This document shows, piece after piece, positions 51,934 through 60,228 of a stretch of DNA of 64,000 nucleotides. The DNA is taken from NCBI RefSeq assembly GCF_017368795.1, contig NZ_JAFNLL010000040.1, positions 1 through 64,000 of the forward strand. Reading direction: 5' to 3'. Position numbers and translations under genes: made by a program. The stretch's first letter is position 1. The number at the start of each line of letters is the position of its first letter. The notes beneath the pieces were generated by a model. The model was given only the letters and a program-made list of their open reading frames with translations. It was not told where the DNA came from and made no database searches. The stretch is from Arthrobacter cavernae (lineage in GTDB: Bacteria; Actinomycetota; Actinomycetes; Actinomycetales; Micrococcaceae).

Positions 51934-52818
51934 TCAGGCTTTCTTGACCCGCGCCCGGGGCTTGCTGGCGGCTTTGTCCGCGGCAGCCGCGGCGTCGGGC
52001 TCTTCCGCGCCCTCGCCGGCCCCCTCACCCTTGCCGCGCTTCTTCTCGAGGCTGCGCTTGAGGGCCTCCATGAGGTCGATGACCTCGCCGCCTTCGCCCT
52101 CGCCCGCCTGCGCCCCGAACGTGGCCTCGGTGTCCAGGGAGTCGCCCTTCTCGATCTTGGCCGCGATGAGCTGGCGCAGCTGCACCTGGTAGTCGTCCGT
52201 GTACTGTTCCGGGTCGAAGTCGTGGGCCATGGAATCCACCAGGGCCGAGGACATCTCGAGTTCCTTGTCGGTGACCGCAATGTCCGTTTCCAGGGAGGGG
52301 AAGTCGGCCTCGCGGACCTCGTCCCCCCATAGCAGCGCCTGCAGGAGGAGGACGTCGCCGCGCACCCGCAGGGCGCCGAGCCGGGTCTTCTGGCGCAGGG
52401 CGTACTGCACGATAGCCACGCGGTCCGTGTCCTCGAGCGTGCGGCGCAGAAGCATGTAGGCCTTGGGTGATTTGGAGTCCGGCTCCAGGAAGTAACTGCG
52501 CTCGTACATGATGGGGTCCAGCTGCTCGGCGGGGATGAACTCCACCACTTCGATCTCGCGGCTGTTTTCCTCCGGCAGCGAATTCAGCTCGGCCGCGGTG
52601 AGGACCACCGTGCGGCCTTCCTCTTCGTAGGCCTTGTCGATATCCTCGAAAGCCACAACATCACTGCAGATTTCGCACTTCCGCTGGTAACGGATGCGGC
52701 CGCCGTCCTTGTTGTGGACCTGGTGAAGGCCGACGTCGTGGTCCTCCGTGGCGCTGTAGAGCTTGACGGGCACGTTGACGAGCCCGAACGCGATGGAACC
52801 CTTCCAAATGGCCCTCAT
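51934..52818 (-). CDS. ku: Non-homologous end-joining protein Ku
   Basis: 294 aa with the bacterial Ku core: MRAIWKGSIAFGLVNVPVKLYSATEDHDVGLHQVH, CEICSDVVAFEDIDKAYE, VVEFIPAEQLDPIMYERSYFLEPD, and a C-terminal dimer segment followed by a Lys/Ala-rich tail (SLEKKRGKGEGAGEGAEEP, RARVKKA) typical of actinobacterial Ku. Binds double-strand ends and recruits LigD, whose gene is divergent 38 bp away. Start 52818 matches the conserved MRAIWKG. Confidence 0.94.
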   Translation of the reverse strand: MRAIWKGSIAFGLVNVPVKLYSATEDHDVGLHQVHNKDGGRIRYQRKCEICSDVVAFEDIDKAYEEEGRTVVLTAAELNSLPEENSREIEVVEFIPAEQLDPIMYERSYFLEPDSKSPKAYMLLRRTLEDTDRVAIVQYALRQKTRLGALRVRGDVLLLQALLWGDEVREADFPSLETDIAVTDKELEMSSALVDSMAHDFDPEQYTDDYQVQLRQLIAAKIEKGDSLDTEATFGAQAGEGEGGEVIDLMEALKRSLEKKRGKGEGAGEGAEEPDAAAAADKAASKPRARVKKA

Positions 52819-52856
52819 GCACCAAGTGAACATCACATCAAGGCGGAGGTGAAGAG

Positions 52857-55385
52857 GTGGCAGGCAAGCGGCAGGAACGCGTGGACGTTGAAGGCCATGA
52901 ACTCACCATCACCAATCTGGACAAAATCATCTACCCCGAGACCGGCACCACCAAGGCCGAAGTGCTCGAGTACTACGCCGCCGTCGCCCCTTTCCTCATC
53001 CCCGCCGCCGCCAACCGGCCGGCCACCCGCAAGCGCTGGGTACACGGCGTCGGGACCGCCCAGGAGCCGGGGACGATGTTCTTCCAGAAGAACCTGGACG
53101 ACTCCACGCCGCCCTGGGTTCCCCGCGTGACCATCCAGCACAAGGACCACAGCAACGACTACCCGCTGGTCAACAACCTCGCCACCCTTACCTGGCTGGC
53201 GCAGATCGCGGCCCTGGAAATCCACGTGCCGCAGTGGCAGGTGGACGCCGCCGGGACCATGCTGCCGCCGGACCGCCTGGTGCTGGACCTCGACCCCGGC
53301 CCGGGCGCCGGGCTGCCCGAATGCGTGGAGGCCGCCAAGCTGGCGCGCGCCATCCTGGAGGACATCGGCCTGGACCCCGTGCCCGTGACCAGCGGCAGCA
53401 AGGGCATCCACCTCTACGCCGGGCTGGACGGCACACGGAAGTGGGAGCAGGTCTCGGAGTTCGCGCACGAACTGGCCCGGTCCCTCGAGGCTGACCACCC
53501 GGATCTTGTGGTCAGCGACATGAAGAAGACCCTGCGCGGCGGCAAGGTCCTGGTGGACTGGAGCCAGAACAGCGGCAACAAGACCACCATCGTGCCGTAC
53601 TCGCTGCGCGGCCGCGCTCACCCCATGGTGGCCGCGCCCCGCACCTGGCGCGAGCTCGCCTCCCCCACCCTGGAGCACCTCGATTTCACCGCGGTCCTCA
53701 AGCGCGTCAAGGCCGGCAAGGACCCCTTCGCGGCCGTCTCGGCGGACCGCAGCAGACATGCCCCGGCGCGCGTTCCCGGCGGTGACGGCAAGGACGGGGA
53801 CGACGGCGGCGGCTCCCCCGGCGGCGGCTCCCCCGGCGGCGGTCCGCGCACCGGCGGTGTGGGCTCACGCGGCGGAGGGTCCGGCGTCGACCCGCGGCTG
53901 GCGAGCTATGTGGACAAGCGCGACCCGGGCCGCACGCCGGAGCCTTTCCCCGCGTCCGGCAGCGACCAGCCACCCCAGGGCGCCCCGAACCCGCCGGGCG
54001 GGATCTTCGTCATCCAGGAACACAACGCACGCCGGCGTCACTTCGATTTCCGGCTCGAGCACGACGGCGTGCTGGTCTCCTGGGCCCTGCCGCGCGGAGT
54101 TCCGGAGACCCCGGAGCGCAACAACCTGGCCGTGCGCACCGAGGACCATCCCCTGGACTACGCGCAGTTCACCGGCATCATCCCCAAGGGCGAATACGGT
54201 GCCGGCACGGTCAGCATCTGGGACAGCGGCGAATTCGAGTGCGAAAAATGGCGCGACGGCAAGGAAGTCATCGCCACGCTCACGGGCAAACCGGGCGGCG
54301 GACTGCACGGCACCAAACGCTTCGCCCTCATCAACACGGGCGAACAGTGGCTCATCCACCTGATGAAGGACCGGCCCGGGCACCACACGGCGATCATGCC
54401 CGCGGCCACCAGTCCCCAGCCCCTGCCGGCCTTCACGCCGATGCTGGCCACGGCCGGCACCGCGGCCGACGTCGCCGGCGGGGACTGGTTCTTCGAGCTG
54501 AAATGGGACGGCATCCGGGCCCTGGTCCAGCGCTCCGGGGACACCATCCGGCTGATCAGCCGGCGGGGGAACGACATGTCCGCCACGTATCCCGAGCTCA
54601 CCGACCCGGCGTGCTGGCCGGACCGCGACTTCGTGGCCGACGGCGAAATCGTGGCCATGGACCGGAGCGGACTGCCCAGTTTCGAGCGGCTGCAGCAGCG
54701 GATGAACCTCAGCAAGCCCGCCGACGTCGAGCACGCCCGTGCCTCCGTTCCCGTGCGGCTCATGCTGTTCGACCTCCTGCACGACGCCGGAACGGACCTC
54801 AGCGCGATGCCGCTCGGCGAGCGCCGTGCCCGGCTGGGCCCCTTCGCGGCGGAGCTGCGCGGCGGATGCCCCGTCCAGGTGTCCGAGGTCCTGGAGCACG
54901 ATCTGGACGACATCCTGGCGAGCGCGGCCGAGCTGGGGCTGGAGGGGGTCATGGCCAAGCGCGCCGACAGCCGCTACCTCGCGGGCAAACGCAGCCGCTC
55001 GTGGATGAAGCTCAAGCTCGAACAGAGCCAGGAGGTGGTGGTGGGCGGCTGGCGGCCCGGTGCCGGGGCGCGGCTGGGGACCATCGGGGCGCTGCTGGTG
55101 GGAATCCCCGACGGCGGGAAGCTGCGGTACGCGGGCCGGGTGGGCACCGGCTTCAGGGACTGGCAGCTGCGCGACATCCTGCAGAAACTCGAATCCCGGG
55201 GCTCGGGAGCGTCCCCGTTCCTGGACATCCCGGACGAGGACGCGGCCACGGCCCGCTGGGTGGAGCCCGAGCTCGTGGCGGAGGTGACGTTCGGCGACTG
55301 GACGGGCAGCGGCCGGATGCGTCATCCCGTGTGGCGTGGCTGGCGGCCGGACAAGTCCCCGGAGGACGTGCAGGGGCCCGGCTGA
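52857..55385 (+). CDS. ligD: Multidomain ATP-dependent DNA ligase LigD
   Basis: 842 aa. Order: polymerase/primase domain (about 10-290; LVLDLDPGPG with metal Asp pair, GSKGIHLYAGLDG), Gly/Ser/Pro linker with repeated GGGSPGG (around 322-345), 3'-phosphoesterase domain (about 375-510; EHNARRRHFDFRLEHDG with His389), and ligase domain (about 525-840; nucleophile Lys549 in ELKWDGIRAL, later EGVMAKR and SRSWMKLKLEQ). This is the mycobacterial/actinobacterial domain order. GTG start after GGAGGTGA. It repairs breaks together with the divergently encoded Ku. Confidence 0.94.
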   Translation: MAGKRQERVDVEGHELTITNLDKIIYPETGTTKAEVLEYYAAVAPFLIPAAANRPATRKRWVHGVGTAQEPGTMFFQKNLDDSTPPWVPRVTIQHKDHSNDYPLVNNLATLTWLAQIAALEIHVPQWQVDAAGTMLPPDRLVLDLDPGPGAGLPECVEAAKLARAILEDIGLDPVPVTSGSKGIHLYAGLDGTRKWEQVSEFAHELARSLEADHPDLVVSDMKKTLRGGKVLVDWSQNSGNKTTIVPYSLRGRAHPMVAAPRTWRELASPTLEHLDFTAVLKRVKAGKDPFAAVSADRSRHAPARVPGGDGKDGDDGGGSPGGGSPGGGPRTGGVGSRGGGSGVDPRLASYVDKRDPGRTPEPFPASGSDQPPQGAPNPPGGIFVIQEHNARRRHFDFRLEHDGVLVSWALPRGVPETPERNNLAVRTEDHPLDYAQFTGIIPKGEYGAGTVSIWDSGEFECEKWRDGKEVIATLTGKPGGGLHGTKRFALINTGEQWLIHLMKDRPGHHTAIMPAATSPQPLPAFTPMLATAGTAADVAGGDWFFELKWDGIRALVQRSGDTIRLISRRGNDMSATYPELTDPACWPDRDFVADGEIVAMDRSGLPSFERLQQRMNLSKPADVEHARASVPVRLMLFDLLHDAGTDLSAMPLGERRARLGPFAAELRGGCPVQVSEVLEHDLDDILASAAELGLEGVMAKRADSRYLAGKRSRSWMKLKLEQSQEVVVGGWRPGAGARLGTIGALLVGIPDGGKLRYAGRVGTGFRDWQLRDILQKLESRGSGASPFLDIPDEDAATARWVEPELVAEVTFGDWTGSGRMRHPVWRGWRPDKSPEDVQGPG

Positions 55386-55431
55386 GGCCAGCGCCCCGCG
55401 GCGACGCGCAAGTTGCCCGGCGACACGCAAG

Positions 55432-55469
55432 TTGCCCGGCGACACCGGAATTCGGGTGTCGCCGGGCAA
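55432..55469. terminator. GC-rich hairpin after ligD
   Basis: TTGCCCGGCGACACCG (55432-55447) pairs with 55454-55469. Two further direct copies of the left arm unit (GACGCGCAAGTTGCCCGG) lie at 55403-55440, so it also resembles a small dispersed repeat. It is between convergent genes and probably ends ligD transcription. Confidence 0.6.
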
Positions 55470-55506
55470 TCTGCGCGTCATCCAGGGACAGGCGCGTCCC
55501 GGGATC

Positions 55507-55767
55507 TTAGGAGGAGTGGGGCATCTGCGGGCGGCCGGTCCGGTGGACCGCCGTCACGGCGGCAGCCTGGCCCATGCGTCCGTGGCTGATGCCGCGCTCG
55601 CGTGGGTGCCTCTGCTTGCCGTTCCCGTCAGGCCATTGCTGGCCCTTGTTCGCGCCCAGGGCGACGGCCACGGCTGCCGGGGCCGGCATGGGCGCCATGT
55701 CCATGGACTCTGCAAGGTGGCTGGCGAGCTCGGGGCTGATGGCTGTTTCAGGGTGCTTCGCAACCAT
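55507..55767 (-). CDS. Small protein (86 aa), function unknown
   Basis: GGAGAAAGGAAG precedes the ATG. N-terminus KHPETAISPELASHLAESMD is helical and polar, followed by Ala/Pro-rich sequence and a GQQWPDGNGKQRHPRERG middle. Composition suggests a soluble, partly disordered protein. No family recognised. Convergent with ligD and 72 bp after another small leftward gene. Confidence 0.5.
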   Translation of the reverse strand: MVAKHPETAISPELASHLAESMDMAPMPAPAAVAVALGANKGQQWPDGNGKQRHPRERGISHGRMGQAAAVTAVHRTGRPQMPHSS

Positions 55768-55839
55768 GATTCTTCCTTTCTCCGGTGAAACGAAGGGATT
55801 TTCAATCTTAGGTGGGCGAGGTCTGCTTGTCTGCAGGAT

Positions 55840-56049
55840 TTACCAGCGGACTTTCTTCTGGGCCTTCGCCTGTTTGCCGCTCGAGTGTGTGGGCTTCTGG
55901 CCGCCCCCGGTGCTTTGCCATCCGGGGGCGGCGCCTCCGCCGGACTTGCGGGCAAGCATTGCTTTCTGGGCGTCCGTCAGCTTGGACTTGATGCCGCCTG
56001 CCGGGGCTTCCGCGGCGGCGGTGTTGTCTTCGGATTTGCTCGTAGTCAT
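55840..56049 (-). CDS. Small basic Ser/Lys-rich protein (69 aa)
   Basis: AAGGAGTCCACTGC before the ATG gives a strong ribosome site. Sequence: MTTSKSEDNTAAAEAPAGG, KSKLTDAQKAMLARKSGGGA, then a basic tail ending KAQKKVRW. Such short basic proteins near repair genes may bind nucleic acid, but this is inference only. Confidence 0.55.
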   Translation of the reverse strand: MTTSKSEDNTAAAEAPAGGIKSKLTDAQKAMLARKSGGGAAPGWQSTGGGQKPTHSSGKQAKAQKKVRW

Positions 56050-56397
56050 GCAGTGGACTCCTTTGTGTATGAAGCCTTGAAGAGGACCGGAACCATGGCG
56101 TCCACTGACCGGAGCTTGAACGGTTGGCAGTGGGAGGAACGGCGTGGAGGCTGAGCCTCAACAGGCATGGATTGTTGTCCTATGAAACACAGCGGGACGG
56201 CGCGCGGCCACCAGCGGCAGCGGGCCAGACCGGCCGGTCTACTCAAAAATCAGTGTTCCCATGGGTCCACCCTAGGCACTCCGGGCCGCATTTGTGAACC
56301 CCAGGATTTCCGAAGAGGGCGTCGCCGCACCTGTAGCCCTCGCATGTACTCTCAGCTAGCATGGCAATTTGAGCGACTCGCACTGAGTCCCCCAGCC
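56050..56397. other. Gene-free stretch
   Basis: About 350 bp between the leftward 69-aa gene and the leader region of the PrmC-like gene. It contains short frames only (a rightward 98-aa frame has no protein-like composition). Presumably holds divergent promoters; I can mark no clear -10/-35 pair. Confidence 0.4.
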
Positions 56398-56463
56398 AAG
56401 GAGGTGAGACCCATTACCGCAGCAAAGCACGGGTGCTCCCTCCATACCCCGCGGCGAGCCTGA
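56398..56463 (+). CDS. Possible leader peptide with ATT start after a perfect Shine-Dalgarno
   Basis: AAGGAGGTGA (56398-56407) is the exact complement of the 16S anti-Shine-Dalgarno tail. The codon at ideal distance is ATT (56413), followed by TAAKHGCSLHTPRRA and TGA at 56461-56463 (16 residues). A GTG at 56404 would abut the SD. The leader ends 44 bp before the methyltransferase start. ATT starts are rare and, as in infC, used for control. Could also be a non-coding ribosome-binding decoy. Confidence 0.35.
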   Translation, partial: KEVRPITAAKHGCSLHTPRRA

Positions 56464-56507
56464 ACCAGGCGGACCGGAGAGCCCCCGGTATCCCGAAAGG
56501 CTCGCCC

Positions 56508-57317
56508 ATGTCAGCATTCACGCTTCACCCTTCCCACTCCGACGTCACGGCCCGGCTCCGTTCCGCCGGCTGCGTCTTCGCAGAAGACGAGGCCCGCCTC
56601 CTCATCTCGGCCGCCCGAATCCCGGACGAACTCGACCACATGGTGGACCAGCGCGCAGCCGGCCTGCCCCTTGAGCACATCCTCGGCTGGGCCGAGTTCT
56701 GCGGCCGCCGGATCGCGGTGGGTCCCGGCGTTTTCGTCCCCCGCCGACGCACGGAGTACCTCGTCCGCCAGGCCGCCGCGCTCGCCCGGCCCGGCGCCGT
56801 CGTCGTCGATCTTTGCTGCGGCTCGGGTGCCGTAGGCGCCGCCCTGGCTGCCGCCGTCGCCGGCATTGAGCTGTACGCCGCCGACGTCGATCCCGCCGCT
56901 GTTCGTTGTGCCCGCCGCAACGTGGTGCCCGTCGGAGGGCAGGTCTTTGAAGGCGACCTCTACGCTGCGCTGCCAGCCACGCTTCGCGGCCGCGTTGACG
57001 TGCTGGTGGCCAACGCGCCGTATGTGCCCACGGAGGAGGTCGGGATGATGCCGCCGGAGGCCCGGCTCCACGAACCGCTGGTAGCGCTCGACGGCGGGGC
57101 GGACGGCCTGGACGTGCAGCGGCGGGTTGCCGAAGGGGCTCTGGAATGGCTGGCCCCGGGCGGTCACCTGCTCATCGAAACCAGCGTGCGGCAGGCGCCG
57201 ACGACGGCGGCGCTGTCCGAGCGCGTGGGGCTGGCTGCGAGGGTGGAGCATTCCGAAGAATTCGACGCCACTGTGGTGGCCGGAGGTCCGGCTACGGCAG
57301 CACGGGCTCCTCGCTGA
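56508..57317 (+). CDS. PrmC-like protein N5-glutamine methyltransferase
   Basis: 269 aa. N-terminal helical domain (DEARLLISAARIPDELDHMVDQRAAGLPLEHILGWAEFCG), SAM site (VVVDLCCGSGAVGAAL), and NAPYVP in place of the NPPY motif that binds the target Gln side chain in PrmC. Family members methylate release factors or related proteins. The changed motif suggests a paralog rather than the main PrmC. Start ATG 56508 follows GAAAGG. It overlaps the convergent gene by 26 bp. Confidence 0.82.
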   Translation: MSAFTLHPSHSDVTARLRSAGCVFAEDEARLLISAARIPDELDHMVDQRAAGLPLEHILGWAEFCGRRIAVGPGVFVPRRRTEYLVRQAAALARPGAVVVDLCCGSGAVGAALAAAVAGIELYAADVDPAAVRCARRNVVPVGGQVFEGDLYAALPATLRGRVDVLVANAPYVPTEEVGMMPPEARLHEPLVALDGGADGLDVQRRVAEGALEWLAPGGHLLIETSVRQAPTTAALSERVGLAARVEHSEEFDATVVAGGPATAARAPR

Positions 57318-57801
57318 ACCTGCCTTCCCACACCGCGCGCGAACCGGTGTCGCCGATCTGTACGACAGCAGCAGTGGTCCCGCCGCAGACGGCGAGTACG
57401 AGCAACACCACGAGGCCGGCCGCGATCCGGGATCCGCCGGCGCCGAGGGTCGTACGCACCTTGCCTGCCGTCGTCGCACCGTACCGGAACCAGAGCCACT
57501 GGCCCAACGCCACAGCAAATACGCCGATAACCCACGGCAACAGCGCCCGGCCGAGGGTCACGTGCGCCGAGACCGCAGGCGTCTGGTCGATCCGCAGCAG
57601 CAGCCATTCTCCGGCCGCCTGCGTGATAGGCACCATCAGGAGCGCTGCCAGGGCGATGAGAACGGTGACGATTCCCAACCGGCGCCGGGCTGCCGGCCAG
57701 AGGATGCTCAGCACGGTGCACAGGGCCGCCACGGGAATGATGACGACGGTGCCATGAACCAGCAGCACGTGCAGTGGCAGACCGCCAATTACGTAGTCCA
57801 T
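57292..57801 (-). CDS. DUF2231-like four-helix membrane protein
   Basis: 169 aa. GLPLHVLLVHGTVVIIPVAALCTVLSILWPAARRRLGIVTVLIALAALL is typical for DUF2231 proteins, including the conserved His residues that may bind heme or metal; two further TM helices and a Trp/Arg-rich loop follow. The last 26 bp overlap the 3' end of the convergent methyltransferase. Confidence 0.78.
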   Translation of the reverse strand: MDYVIGGLPLHVLLVHGTVVIIPVAALCTVLSILWPAARRRLGIVTVLIALAALLMVPITQAAGEWLLLRIDQTPAVSAHVTLGRALLPWVIGVFAVALGQWLWFRYGATTAGKVRTTLGAGGSRIAAGLVVLLVLAVCGGTTAAVVQIGDTGSRAVWEGRFSEEPVLP

Positions 57802-58101
57802 GCTGGACCACCCCTCGGAAAGATTCGGACCCGCGTTCACACAGTATGACGCGCCGCCAAACGGTTCAACAGGGTCAAATGTCCGGTTTTTGGCACCGCG
57901 CAAGAAAAATTTTGGCAACGGTACCCCTGAGCGTCGGAAATCCGTGTCATCCCGGGGCCAACCGCGCGATAAAAATGTCAGACCAGCCCTAAAATACGGA
58001 ATCCGACTCTCGATTCCGGCGTGGTCATCTACTTCCTGCGCGAATCGGCCCAGCGGCCCCTGCCCGTTCCCCGGTACCGGTGCCGGACGTAGACTCTCCT
58101 G
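57802..58101. other. Intergenic region between divergent genes
   Basis: 300 bp without a supported gene. A small hairpin (CGGAATC at 57997-58003 with GATTCCG at 58012-58018) lies upstream of the VOC gene; the region probably contains both divergent promoters. Confidence 0.4.
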
Positions 58102-58506
58102 ATGGACGAGAATCCGCTGGGCTCCCTGCACCATGTTGAGATCTGGGTTCCGCATTTTGAGCGTGCCGATGCCGAATGGGGCTGGCTGCTCGCGGAGCTC
58201 GGGTACCGGCCGTTCCAGAAATGGGAGCATGGCTGCAGCTGGAAGGCCGGCGGCACGTACATTGTGGTGGAACAGTCGCCGGCCCTGACAGGAAGCACCC
58301 ACCGGCGCACCGAGGCGGGCGTCAACCATCTCGCCTTCCATGCCGGCAGCCGGCAGAACGTGGACCGGCTCCAGGGGCTGGGCGCGGATTTCGGCTGGTT
58401 TGTGATGTTCGAGAGCAAGTACCCCCACGCTGGCGGCCAGGACCACTATGCGGCGTACCTCGTGAACACCGACGGCTACGAGGTGGAGCTGGTCGCCGGG
58501 GAGTAA
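58102..58506 (+). CDS. VOC-family (glyoxalase-like) protein
   Basis: 134 aa forming one VOC beta-alpha-beta-beta-beta pair: SLHHVEIWVPHFERADAEWGWLLAELGY, AGVNHLAFHAGSRQNVDRL and GGQDHYAAYLVNTDGYEVELV. His10/His73-like positions and Glu fit metal binding. Reaction unknown (glyoxalase, dioxygenase or resistance protein). Confidence 0.85.
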   Translation: MDENPLGSLHHVEIWVPHFERADAEWGWLLAELGYRPFQKWEHGCSWKAGGTYIVVEQSPALTGSTHRRTEAGVNHLAFHAGSRQNVDRLQGLGADFGWFVMFESKYPHAGGQDHYAAYLVNTDGYEVELVAGE

Positions 58507-58569
58507 GGCATGTCTGGTGTCGCCAGATGAGGACTGCCCGACGGCGGTCCTACGGTTTTGGGACGCAGA

Positions 58570-58602
58570 AGCCCCGGCATGCCACGAGTGCATGCCGGGG
58601 CT
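58570..58602. terminator. Bidirectional hairpin terminator
   Basis: AGCCCCGGCATGC (58570-58582) and its exact reverse complement (58590-58602) around CACGAGT, between the convergent VOC and AhpD-like genes. No long T-run, but a 13-bp GC-rich stem. Confidence 0.75.
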
Positions 58603-58616
58603 CCTGCCTGTGCGGC

Positions 58617-58973
58617 TTAGTGGCTGTGGGCCAGGCCGGTCCGGGGGCCTTCTTCGTACATCTTCATGGCCATGAGGCCGTGTGCCAGGCTCGCGCCGGC
58701 GCGCAGGGCGGTGGCGATCATGACCGTCTCGCTCAGCTCCGTTTCCGTGGCGCCTTCCTTCTTAGCGGCGGCCACGTGGGCGTCGATGCAGTAGACGCAC
58801 TGCGTGGTCAGGGCCACCGCAATGGCCATCAGCTCGGTGTACTTGCGGGGGATGACCTTGTCCGGGTTGCGCAGGGCGGCCTCGTCGAATTGGGCGTAGG
58901 CTGCGAAGGCATCCGGCGTGGACTTGCGGACGTTCTTGATGTAACCCATGTCTGACGGTGCGTGGTACGGCAC
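58617..58973 (-). CDS. Carboxymuconolactone decarboxylase/AhpD-like protein
   Basis: 118 aa. ELMAIAVALTTQCVYCIDAHVAAAKKEGATETELSETVMIATALRAGASLAHGL contains the CxxC and following His of AhpD/YurZ-type proteins that reduce peroxiredoxins or act as small redox enzymes. GTG 58973 chosen because AAGGAG is 6 nt upstream. Third gene of the leftward transporter-lyase cluster. Confidence 0.85.
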   Translation of the reverse strand: MPYHAPSDMGYIKNVRKSTPDAFAAYAQFDEAALRNPDKVIPRKYTELMAIAVALTTQCVYCIDAHVAAAKKEGATETELSETVMIATALRAGASLAHGLMAMKMYEEGPRTGLAHSH

Positions 58974-59007
58974 GTGTATCTCCTTATGTTCTTTACTTGG
59001 TGTGCTG

Positions 59008-60174
59008 TCAGGCAGTGGTTGCCGGTACAGCCTGGACCATGGCATCGAGTGCCTGGACCAGAATCTTGCGTGTGGTGGCGAAGTTGATGCGGGCAAAACC
59101 TTCGTAGCCGGGGCCGAACTCTGCCCCCTCCTTCAACGCCACATGGGCGGCGTCCAGGAAGTGGTTGTACGGAGCCTGGGGCAGGTGCAGCCCTGAGAAG
59201 TCGATCCACGCCATGTAGGTGGCCTCCGGGAAAATGAGGCGGGCCCCGGGGAGATCGCGTTCCAGCCGCTCCTTCAGCAGTGCGCGGTTGCCCTCGAGGT
59301 AGGCCATGGCTTCGTCCAGCCACGGCCCGCCATGCCGGTATGCGGCGATGGAAGCCGCGATGCCGATCGTTGAGGCGCCCATGGTCTGCACCAGGCTCAG
59401 CTCACTCCAGGTCTTCTCGTCCTCCTCGTTGGTGAGGATGATCTGCGCGCACTTCAGTCCGGCCAGGTTCCAGGCCTTGGACGCTGCGGTGAGCGTGATC
59501 GTATGCTGGGCGGCGGCTGCGGAGACGCTTGCGTATGGGATGTGCTTCCGGCCGAAGACCAGCGGGGCGTGGATTTCATCGGCGAGGACACGCTTCCCAT
59601 GGCGCTCCACGATGGTGCTCAGGGTGGTGAGCTCCTGTTGGGTGAAGGCCCGGCCGGCGGGGTTGTGCGGGTTGCACAGGATGATGCTGCCGGCCCCGGC
59701 GGAGAATGCCTCGTCGATGCGCTGGAAATCCAGGGTGCTGACGCCGTCGACCTCCACGAGCGGAATCTCGATGGCCTGGCGTCCGCTCAAACGGATGACG
59801 TCGTAGAACGGCGGGTAGGCCGGCGTCGGGAGGATCACCGGGCTGCCGGGCACGGTGAACTCTTCGATGCCTAGGCGCAGCCCGTCCAGGACGTCCGGAA
59901 CGTCGTGGATGAAGCCGGGGTTGACCGACCAGCCGTAGCGGCTGGCGCACCACTCGGCCGTCACCTGGCCGAGCTCGGGATCGCCGAAGGCCGGGTAGCC
60001 GAAGTTCTCGGTCTGGACAGCTTCCCGGATGGCATCCATGACGGCGGGTGCGGTGGGGAAGTCCATTTCCGCCACCCACAAGGGCAGCACGTCCGGCTTG
60101 TACCAGTTCCACTTGACGGTTTTCCGGGCCCGGAGCTCCACCTCGGTGAGGCTGTCAAAATCAAAAGATCCCAT
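59008..60174 (-). CDS. PLP-dependent C-S lyase (MalY/PatB type aminotransferase fold)
   Basis: 388 aa. WYKPDVLPLWVAEMDFPTAPAVMDAIREAV and SIILCNPHNPAGRAF are MalY/PatB hallmarks; the PLP lysine is in AASKAWNLAGLKCAQ, and RINFATTRKIL binds the substrate carboxylate. Such enzymes cleave cystathionine or cysteine conjugates to thiols, pyruvate and ammonia, passing through enamines that RidA (encoded at the far end of the cluster) hydrolyses. Confidence 0.87.
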   Translation of the reverse strand: MGSFDFDSLTEVELRARKTVKWNWYKPDVLPLWVAEMDFPTAPAVMDAIREAVQTENFGYPAFGDPELGQVTAEWCASRYGWSVNPGFIHDVPDVLDGLRLGIEEFTVPGSPVILPTPAYPPFYDVIRLSGRQAIEIPLVEVDGVSTLDFQRIDEAFSAGAGSIILCNPHNPAGRAFTQQELTTLSTIVERHGKRVLADEIHAPLVFGRKHIPYASVSAAAAQHTITLTAASKAWNLAGLKCAQIILTNEEDEKTWSELSLVQTMGASTIGIAASIAAYRHGGPWLDEAMAYLEGNRALLKERLERDLPGARLIFPEATYMAWIDFSGLHLPQAPYNHFLDAAHVALKEGAEFGPGYEGFARINFATTRKILVQALDAMVQAVPATTA

Positions 60175-60228
60175 GGGTCTTCCGTTCTTTGTTGATGTCC
60201 TGCATGTGCTGGGTGGTTCGTGAGCGTG

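Noticed and set aside
53800..53880. Tandem GGCGGCTCCCCC repeats as a DNA element
   Set aside because: They encode the Gly/Ser/Pro linker of LigD and are in frame.
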